A DNA stretch of 64,000 nucleotides from Theobroma cacao (lineage: Eukaryota > Streptophyta > Magnoliopsida > Malvales > Malvaceae). Of this stretch, positions 62,059-64,000 are shown piece after piece. Made by a program: the position numbers and the translations under genes. The notes beneath the pieces were generated by a model, which saw only the letters and a list, made by a program, of their open reading frames with translations, made no database searches and was not told the origin of the DNA. How positions within the stretch are numbered: the first letter of the stretch is position 1; each line of letters opens with the position of its first letter. The stretch is from NCBI RefSeq assembly GCF_000208745.1, contig NC_030858.1, positions 6,242,216 to 6,306,215 on the forward strand, given 5' to 3'.

Positions 62059-63210
62059 AGCCTTTTCTTAGTTTAATCCCTATTTTATTAATTAAATTTT
62101 TATTAAATTGACAGACTGAGTTTTTTATTTGGCTTTACGTATGCACATGATGCAAGCGTAGAATGATGTCGTGACTTGTTTATTTTAAATGATGGAGTCG
62201 GTAATCTTTTATTGGAAAATTATTCGAAGACCATCCCAACGCTTTGGTGAAGTCTCGAAATTTTCCTCACCTAAAAATATCCCCAGAGGAACTCGTCTCT
62301 ACAAGCTCCTCGGGAAAATCCCATCCTCGGGACTCCCGCACCATTTGCAAACTAAGAGTGGCGTGCAATGACAGTATAAAATGATGGAATCTATATGGTC
62401 GTATTTATTAGTTGTTCAAAAATTTATTATTTTTTTATTATTATTTTTTTATTTATATATATATATACTTTATTTTTATTTTTCTATTTAAATCCATATT
62501 TGTTGTTGGTCAATTTTTTTTACTTGATTACAAAGCTTATCTAATAAATAATTAATTAATTTTTAAACGATTGGATTAACTTTATTTAGTAATATTTATT
62601 TAAATTAATTCGAATGTAACAAAATTTTCATATATTATTTTTTTTAACAATGACTATTTGACTTAATGGGTTTTGAAATCTAGAGTTCAGATTTATCCCG
62701 ACGCTTCGGTGAAAATCCGTCTCGAACTTCGCACCCGAAAAACATCCACCCGAAAGAGGCAACTCTTTGCCTCTTTTAGGTGGTAATACTCAAATATTTA
62801 TTTCGATTATATCATTTATTGTTATTATTTATTATTATTTATTTATTTTTCATTTATTATTATTTTTTGATTTTTTAATATTAAATATAAGTATTCATAT
62901 TATATAAATATTTCTTTCCTAAAAAAAATAAATGCACTTTAATTAAAATGGGCTAGACCCAACACTAACTAACAGACCCAAGCAAAAAAAGAAAAGGGTT
63001 ATACCTTGTTGGGCTGTGATTGGCCCAATTCGGTGGCCTGCAGAAGTCCAAATCTACTACACCCGGCCTGCTTCTGGAAGCCCACGAGGTAGGACTCAAA
63101 ATGCACCGTTTGGTGCCTGCAAAGCCACTCAAAACGACGCCGTTTTGACACTCTCCCCTTTTTAAAGTTCTGACTCCAAAACGGGACCGTTTTGAAACCC
63201 AATCCCTAGG

Positions 63211-63217
63211 TATTTAA
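63211..63217 (+). promoter_or_regulatory. TATA box of the terminal LTR
   Basis: TATTTAA is followed within 15-60 bases by a CT-rich leader (TTCTCTCTTTCTCTCTTC), a typical plant initiation context. Three palindromes lie directly upstream at 63103-63194. The promoter call is an inference from this layout. Confidence 0.5.
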
Positions 63218-64000
63218 CCCTTTTTTCTCTCTTTCTCTCTTCATTTTCATTCCTCACTTTCTCTCTCTAGCGGCGGCACTCTCCGCCTTCTCTCTAACTC
63301 TAGCCGCCGGTCAACTCCCTCTCTTCTCCTTTTCTTTCTCCGACGCCCCTCCTACACTATCCTTACTGCCGAAGATCGGCGAAACCAGATCCCGAATCCC
63401 CCTTTCTCTATCACAAACCGGCCGATCTAAACCTCCAAGAATCTCTCTTTTTGTTCTGCCGACCGCCCACTACCCTTCTCTCCTGTCGCCGGCTGCCTAC
63501 CGTACCCGCCAAATCACGATTTTTCACTACTCCTAAACTCCTCTCTCCCTCCTTTTCAGATCTAACTTCTTTTTCTTTTTTTTGCTTCGTGTTTGTTTTT
63601 GCTTTTTATATCTGTGGCTAGGTATTTTTTTTGCTGTTAGATCTAGGATTTTTTTTGTTTTTTTGTTGTTCCTCCCCCCTTTGATTTTTTTTGCAGGTGC
63701 CCTTTTAAAGAGCCGGGTTGTCCAAAAATTTGGACAACCCGGCAATGAGATTCTGGCATCAAGGAGTTGGTGGCGAGAGCCCAATCACGTATGGTGGTTG
63801 GGGAAGGGATGGCTGGGCGTACCCCTTTTTTTTTATAATTTTTTATATTTTAGTTTATTTTATTATTTATTATATATGAATATATATATATTATAGGTGT
63901 TTACAGTTGCCCCTCTTTGTACATTCTTGAGAATCAAGGATAGTGCAAAGATGTAGACACCACATTTGGCTTATCTCGAAGCCAGTTGGTTTAATCAAAT

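Larger units (their letters stand above)
61655..64000 (+). mobile_element. Long LTR-like sequence, probable Ty3/gypsy (Tat/Ogre-like) element, continues past window
   Basis: Sequence character changes sharply at about 61655 (TGTCGTGACGTGCGGG). What follows resembles LTRs of large plant gypsy elements as I remember them: a segment around GGAGTTGCCACCAATC (61712), GGAGTGCGGTTACGCACGG (61859) and GGTTAGCACCTCC (61884), then AT-rich DNA. A TATA box lies at 63211-63217, followed by a pyrimidine-rich leader. TTACA at 63901-63905 is a possible LTR end, and then comes GTTGCCCCTCTTTG. That would make an LTR of about 2.25 kb. No coding domain lies inside; internal genes would be to the right of the window. 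A 58-base gap interrupts it at 62001-62058. The superfamily assignment is tentative. Confidence 0.5.

Noticed and set aside
63582..63896. 104-codon frame in the terminal LTR
   Set aside because: T-rich leader sequence gives a Phe/Leu-rich peptide. Its position after the TATA box and in an LTR fits untranslated sequence.
1..64000. CRISPR arrays, operons, bacterial insertion sequences, phage-type systems
   Set aside because: The window is plant nuclear DNA with spliced genes. No regularly spaced repeats or prokaryotic gene organisation were seen.

Overview
This is a window of nuclear DNA from a flowering plant, almost certainly a eudicot. The genes are split by many AT-rich introns with GT-AG borders. 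The protein families are plant-specific: PDR-type ABCG transporters, gibberellin 3-oxidase, LEUNIG, a PLS-class PPR editing factor and a subfamily III LRR receptor-like kinase. The intergenic DNA is AT-rich and carries LINE, Ty1/copia and probable Ty3/gypsy remnants. I cannot name the genus from sequence alone.

Layout. (1) 484-4632 (+): the 3' half, 11 exons, of a full-size ABCG/PDR transporter closest to ABCG32/PEC1, cut by the window edge. (2) 5530-7023 (+): a decayed LINE. (3) 8378-11190 (+): a two-exon GA 3-oxidase with an unusually long intron. (4) 12101-20128 (-): a LEUNIG-type corepressor; 18 exons were reconstructed, 860 aa, with a 24-residue polyglutamine tract. (5) 22637-27419 (-): a plastid BASS-family transporter, 13 exons, 417 aa, most like BASS1. 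(6) 27.4-36.1 kb: gene-poor. (7) 36170-39155 (+): an LRR receptor pseudokinase, 2 exons, 650 aa. (8) 39.2-44.8 kb: gene-poor. (9) 44807-47317 (-): an intronless PPR gene matching the plastid RNA-editing factor CRR21. (10) 48439-55265 (-): a complete second PDR-type ABCG transporter, 24 exons, 1429 aa, from a different clade than gene 1. (11) 57.0-64.0 kb: a transposon-rich end. It holds a Ty1/copia fragment on the minus strand, a 5' LTR plus gag-protease-integrase of another copia element on the plus strand, and then a long LTR-like sequence that interrupts the second element and runs off the window.

The host genes do not form a pathway or operon; each has its own role (cuticle lipid export, hormone synthesis, transcriptional repression, plastid transport, signalling, plastid RNA editing). 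Exon borders were derived by hand. For the complete genes all phases close and give an uninterrupted protein, which supports the models. For all genes, family assignments come from recognised motifs and remembered homologues, not from a search.

I did not find a wholly new system. The items most worth a second look are these: a Walker B glutamate-to-asparagine change in the first nucleotide-binding domain of the second ABC transporter; a probable GC-AG intron in the same gene; a cluster of CCGTTT-type palindromes just upstream of a TATA box in the terminal LTR; stop codons in both copia remnants that fit C-to-T decay; and ambiguous bases that all sit between duplicated flanks, suggesting assembly joins.
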